Source: Cystobasidium ongulense
Taxonomy: Eukaryota > Basidiomycota > Cystobasidiomycetes > Cystobasidiales > Cystobasidiaceae
Direction: 5' to 3'
Assembly: GCA_022835595.1 (NCBI GenBank)
Contig: BQUP01000004.1
Coordinates: 1,736,001-1,800,000, forward strand
Length of the DNA stretch: 64,000 bases
Notes under the pieces: generated by a model
The model's database searches: none
Seen by the model: the letters and a program-made list of their open reading frames with translations, nothing else
Told to the model about the DNA's origin: nothing
Shown here: positions 59,552 to 64,000 of the stretch, piece by piece
Numbering within the stretch: position 1 is the stretch's first letter
Layout of the letters: each line of letters opens with the position of its first letter
Position numbers and translations under genes: made by a program

Positions 59552-60614
59552 TCTCACAGTCTACTGCCGCTCTTCCGATAATCCAACACCGAAGTCAGGA
59601 TGCGAGAAATGCAAGTTGTTCGGCTCTGCGGGCGCTTTTGGCGAAAGCAAGACTGAGTGGGGGCTGAGCTGGTGTGGATCGCGAGTGTCAGTGGTTACTC
59701 AAAGGCTGAACGAGTCGAGATGGTCTTGTACTGCTTGGTTGCAGGATTTCAAGTTTGCCACCATGGCTTTGCTGGGCACGAATGCTGGCGTGAAACGTCG
59801 CAGGTGCAGGTCTCCTCAATACGCTAAATATTGTCTTTCTGCCTCGGAAGGTATTCAAAGGGCCTTTCAAACACTATAAAAGATAGTAGTAGTAGGCACG
59901 GTGTCCGCTTCAGACGCTTCATTGTTCGCGTCTGGCAAGAAATTACCGACACTCGGCAGGAACATTCGGAAGCAAATCCATAAAAGTGAGCCGCCAGGGC
60001 AAGATTTCCGGCACACCTGCAGGTCGCCGCACTGATGGAAGGTGAAAGGCTGCGGTACCAGAGTATAGCAACCGTGTCTCGGCAGTCCCTGTGTGCTTTA
60101 CAGTTTTTGAAGCTTTTGGCCCCAATGAGCTTGGCCGGCGGGGCAATACAATGGCGCAGGTCTCACAGGAAAGTGGGAAGACATCATTCACCAATAGTAA
60201 TGGCATACCGGCAGTGACATACCCTCTCTGTGGCACCGGGGGCAAAATGCGTTACCTGCTGGAAGGGTTCTGCCCAAGTATTCAGGCGTGAGAAGTGGCA
60301 GCAAAGGACAGAGTCTGTAAAGCGGCGCAATCGTACACTGCAAGGAGGAGATGTGCAATCTATCAACATCACTTTGTTCTTACACTATCCGCACTTGTCT
60401 TGCTCGCATTCATCGATCTTACGCCGACATCCCGCTAGCCACTACAAGCGAACTATTCGGATAAGACAGCAAAACTTGCAAAGCCTTGCATAGCGGCACT
60501 TGACCTTGTCTGGGTCCACGAGACATCCGGGACTATAATAACAGCAATAACAGCTCTCAGTCTGCTCCGTCATTCCACCAACAATTCTCGAACACTACTC
60601 TCACGCTTCACCCG
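59552..60614. promoter_or_regulatory. Divergent promoter: nucleotide-sugar transporter and HtrL-family gene
   Basis: This 1.06-kb gap lies between two start codons facing away from each other. A CAGGTG lies at 59801-59806 and a CACCTG at 60014-60019, the latter inside the perfect palindrome ACCTGCAGGT (60015-60024). Two copies per kilobase are only slightly above chance. I see no gene; minus-strand frames around 59943-60245 lack domains. Confidence 0.45.
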
Positions 60615-62169
60615 ATGTCAAACACTCGCAGCAGCTGCTCTTCAGAGACTAGTATGGAGGAACGAAGTCTGGAATCCTGGACCGACAAGAGCACACACAG
60701 TATGGCGTTGGATCGCGACAAGGAGAGCACCAGCCCGCTTCTTCCTCGGTGGCGGACAAGTCGACGACATCAAGCGAACCCCAGCGTGTCACGTGCTCCT
60801 CTTCTGTTGCGAGTCCATCTTGGGTGGCTCGTAGCAGCTGCCTTGTTCGTGCTCCTCTTGCTGCAAAGCACAACCTCGACATGGAAGGAACATCTTGAAC
60901 AACGGATTTCGCCGAAAGCCCTCGCAGACACCAATGTTACTTCGGCAGCTTCCATCGAGGCGAAGGGTGTTACGGTAGTATCTGCATTCTTTCTGGTTTC
61001 AAACGGGAGGAAGCATACATCAGATGGTGTGTCGCGCAAGAATCTTGATGTCTCCAAGCAAAGGTGCTAATTATTGGCTCTTTCGGATGAGCGCAGACTA
61101 TTGGCGGTGGATCCGAAACTTCCTTGAGAATGTGGAACAACCTATCGTCTTCTATACTTCGCCAGACCTGCTGGACCGATTTATCGAGATGAGAGGAGAC
61201 AAGGTGATCAAATTTCCCCAGTCATTGTCAACCAAGCCTGACCCATCTTTATGCAGCCGATTGTCTGGAAGACAGACTATGCCGATGCTGCCGATATGCC
61301 ACCTATCCAAGCGCTGGGAGGGGCAGAGTGGGCGCAAGCTATGGAGTGGTCAGATCCGGAGCAATATAAGCACGTCGCAGGTGTCTATTCCCCATGGACT
61401 GCTAAACCTTGGATGGTACAGCAAGTGAAAAACTCGAACCCGTACAACTCTGAGCATTTCTTCTGGGCGGATGCGGGAGGCTTCAGAGAGGAAAGCGTCA
61501 AGCACCATTTCAGAGGTCTACCCAACCAATTAGAGAGACTTTATAACGGTCTACCGGACGACACCGTCCTCCTAGCCGATGCCCTGTTGATATGGCCCGA
61601 AGGACAGGCCGGAGTTGAATACGCCAAAGAAGCCAGTAAGCAATTCAAAGAGTCTGTTTCTAGCTTACACTGCAATTCTGATTCGTTCTCTATCTTCCTC
61701 AGCGGAAAAAGGATGGATGGACCGCGGTGATTGCCATATTCAGGGCGGTTGGTTTGGCGGCAAGTCGCAGGGCATTGACTGGTGGTACGAAGAGACGCTT
61801 CGAATCACAATGCTTCAATCTATGCTTCATCGCTTTGCCGGAAAGGAACAAGATACTTGGACCCACGTGGCCCGACTCAATTATGAGAGAGTCGCCATCC
61901 AGAATGTGAGATCGCTAAGCACGTTGCAGCAGTATTTCGCGGTCTTACTGAATTTGCTCATGTTCATACAGAATTTCCTGAATAAAGGCGTCAACTCTAC
62001 TTGCGGAATAGACCCCTGGTTCGCTTATGAATATTGGGCCGATGGCCCAGAGTGCGAAATACCTTTATGGGATGGTCCGGCTGAACACGCTGTATTCGAG
62101 CAAGCGATTTTATCGAGCACGACAGAGAGTGATCCGAAATACCTCATTGAAGAAGATGGACCAGCCTGA
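60615..62169 (+). CDS. HtrL/YibB-family glycosyltransferase-like protein
   Basis: The ATG at 60615 opens a serine-rich cytosolic tail and a membrane helix (LGWLVAAALFVLLLLQS), so a type II anchor. The spliced frame carries the HtrL/YibB pattern: VTVVSAFFLVSNGRKHTSDD, DYWRWIRNFLENVEQPIVFY, then IVWKTDYADAADMPP, NPYNSEHFFWADAGGFREES and the acidic-aromatic core WADAGG. Two more introns lead to GGWFGGKSQGIDWWYEETLR and a conserved C-terminus GVNSTCGIDPWFAYEYWADG. The stop is TGA 62167-62169. Bacterial relatives are annotated as glycosyltransferases or polysaccharide-modifying proteins. Donor and acceptor are unknown. Confidence 0.8.
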
Positions 62170-62473
62170 GGTGAAGAAGGATGCGTTGTATGTCATAACA
62201 CAATTAGTACAGTTGCAAAAATCTCGTTAGTCCCGATATGGTGTTGTCAAAGGAAGACATTATACTTGTACAGTAAGCAGAACGGATTTCATGCGCAACG
62301 TCTAAGAGCAAGTGCAGACCAGCGGCCGGCCGGTTCTGTTGCGTGACACACATGATGCAGTCAAAAGGTAACATGATACAAGAAAGTCGAAAATTAATGT
62401 GACAAAGACATGACTGAACTGATGACGCAGCACAATGTCGTGCCAAGCTTGCAGTGCCACGCGATGAAGAATT
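62170..62473. other. Convergent intergenic region
   Basis: This lies between the stops of the HtrL-family gene and the DUF1996 gene. No gene is seen. Confidence 0.45.
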
Positions 62474-64000
62474 TCAGGGGTAAGCAGTGGCAGGAGACGG
62501 TTGGAACCAAGCTTTACTCTTCGGTATTTTACCCCCCCTTGTAGGGAGAAGAACAGTTTTAGATTTCCCACGTGTTTTGGCCAAAATTGGATGGCAAGCA
62601 GGCTTTGGGCCAGATGACCATGGTAAGTTCTTAAAGAGTTATCGTCTGTATCAGCGAAAAGCGACTCGTCACAAGGGGTCTGGCGACCACTTACGCATCC
62701 CGGCAGGGCTCTGATCGGTCTAGCAGTGCCATTGTACCATCCAACCTCTTCCAGTGGCCCAGAGGGGATCTCGTTCTCGGTCCTGCATCCACCCCAACTA
62801 TCGTAATCCATGTATGGTTTGAGGAACGGGCATCCCTCCCTACGAAAGTTTGGAAAACAAGCTTAGACCGCAAACTAAACTTGCGGATATGAAAGACAGC
62901 TTACTCCACAGGTTCTGTAACATTGATGCTGCCGACTGGACAGTTTTTTAATATCCCTTCCAGGACGCCACGTTCCCATCCGTTGACCATGTCGCCATGC
63001 AAGCCATATCCAGTTGTGTCCTGTGGAGCCGTCAGCTATGCTAAGATTGTACAGTCAGGTAGGGGCTCAGCTCACGCCATTGGCTAGGATGTACTGCTGC
63101 TTGTTCGTGTGATAAGGGACATCGGCTCTACAGCAGAGCGGCCAGTCAGCAGTGCTGGGCGAAATAGAAGGCTTGTAACTAAGCTGACCCGAAGTGAAAA
63201 CTCTCTATGAGAATCGAAGGCACCCGATGTTCGAATCCAGCCGGACACCAGGGCCCGTTAAACCAGTCACTGTGGATACCGCAAGCATTCAGCTTACAAG
63301 CATCAAAGAGCTGTCTCGAAGTGGTGAACACTGACTATGAATACCGCATATGCGCTTTGGGATTTAATGGATCGTACTTTTTGCCGTTCCTGGACAATCT
63401 TCATCATCAGATGCGCCGCTTTCTTATTATCTGCACGGCAGGTACACTCACCAGCAATTCGGCATGAAAATTTTGGTAACAAGCAGGTTACACGGAGTCG
63501 TTGGCAGCGTGAACGTCTGCTCGCCATAGCGGCTTCCATCTTCCGCAACTGTAGCGCAGCTGATTAGCGCTTTCCTTCCTACCTGATCTTCTGGCTTACC
63601 CTGCTCGCAATAGTATACCATGGCTGAGTCTTCAATCGAGTCGGGGTCGCGACTCTTTCTGGCGGGATTGCCTCCAACTTCAGAAGAGCAAGTCATTTCT
63701 TTGAATTCCGGTAAATCCAGTCAACCAGGGTAGAGCTCACCCATCATGAAATCGTACGGGAACGGCTCCATGGCAGTTCCATTCGGTCCATAGTCGTAGA
63801 ATTCATAATATACACGCGTACCTGATAAGACAAGAGGATACCAGGACATAACATCAGTACGAGCCGTTAACTACTTCAAGCGCGTATACGAACCCGTGTC
63901 CATCCCGATGTAAGATCCATTTTCGAGAACTCGGAAGACCTAGTGTGCCAATATAGGACGAGTGAGCATCGCTGTACGATATAAGACGAGAGTTGATTAC
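62474..64000 (-). CDS. DUF1996 domain protein, 5' end cut by the window
   Basis: The gene enters from the right edge, so the start and any signal peptide lie outside. Visible exons give the DUF1996 landmarks: RVYYEFYDYGPNGTAMEPFP, KIFMPNCWNGKKYDPLNPKA, WFNGPWCPAGFEHRVPSILI, YILANGDTTGYGLHGDMVNG and WERGVLEGILKNCPVG, then EEVGWYNGTARPIRALPGC and, after a 65-nt intron, NLPWSSGPKPACHP and the TGA 62474-62476. The order of FMPNCWNGK, HRVPSIL, GDTTGYGLHGD and LPGCN matches the family, which is secreted and found beside WSC domains in fungi. Function is unknown, and a cell-wall or polysaccharide role is only suggested by the neighbourhood. Confidence 0.8.

Noticed and set aside
63180-63600. tRNA-like boxes: GTTCGAATCC near 63230 and TAGCGCAGCTGATTAGCGC near 63550
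   Set aside because: The two motifs are in the wrong order and about 320 bp apart. Neither can be completed into a cloverleaf, and the first falls inside the DUF1996 coding exon on the opposite strand.

Overview
The window reads as nuclear DNA of a filamentous or dimorphic fungus, most likely a basidiomycete. Most genes carry many short GT-AG introns (often 50-90 nt, some exons under 30 nt). Even the histone genes are interrupted, and the protein set is fungal: ERG6, a Fus3/Kss1-type MAPK, a NUP98-NUP96 fusion precursor and an alkaline ceramidase. The basidiomycete placement is an inference from intron density and gene content. No viral or retroelement copy was recognised.

Layout: positions 1-5400 are gene-poor. 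They hold one intron-bearing tRNA-Ala(CGC), one weak multi-exon coding-like stretch and one small ORF. Positions 5456-35800 are a compact housekeeping block: DHH1 (mRNA decay helicase), a divergent pair of 19S proteasome genes (RPN3/RPT5), a pheromone/filamentation-type MAPK divergent from dynactin p27, a LURP-one/tubby-like protein, the primase small subunit PRI1, a Dap1-like cytochrome-b5 heme protein, ERG6, the NUP98-NUP96 precursor, an alkaline ceramidase and NOC4. Polo kinase follows at 36087-38999, and a divergent H2B/H2A pair lies at 42844-44839.

Positions 40343-64000 change character. An SGNH-type esterase-like protein, a GT92-like, a GT43-like, a GT8 and a GT18 (MGAT5-like) glycosyltransferase, a nucleotide-sugar transporter, an HtrL/YibB-family protein and a DUF1996 protein (cut by the right edge) occupy about 24 kb. 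The histone pair and a BTB/CAP-Gly gene lie among them. Most of the glycosyltransferases have an N-terminal signal-anchor, so they look like Golgi type II enzymes. Together with the transporter they could build, decorate and export a surface glycan. I regard this as the best candidate for an undescribed system in the window. Within it, the divergent GT8/GT18 promoter carries seven same-strand CACCTG hexamers in about 650 bp.

At the level of gene structure, the MAPK catalytic core is cut into exons of 13, 45, 21 and 24 nt. An intron splits its TEY activation motif. A retained intron in the NUP98-NUP96 gene would stop translation five residues after the self-cleavage point.
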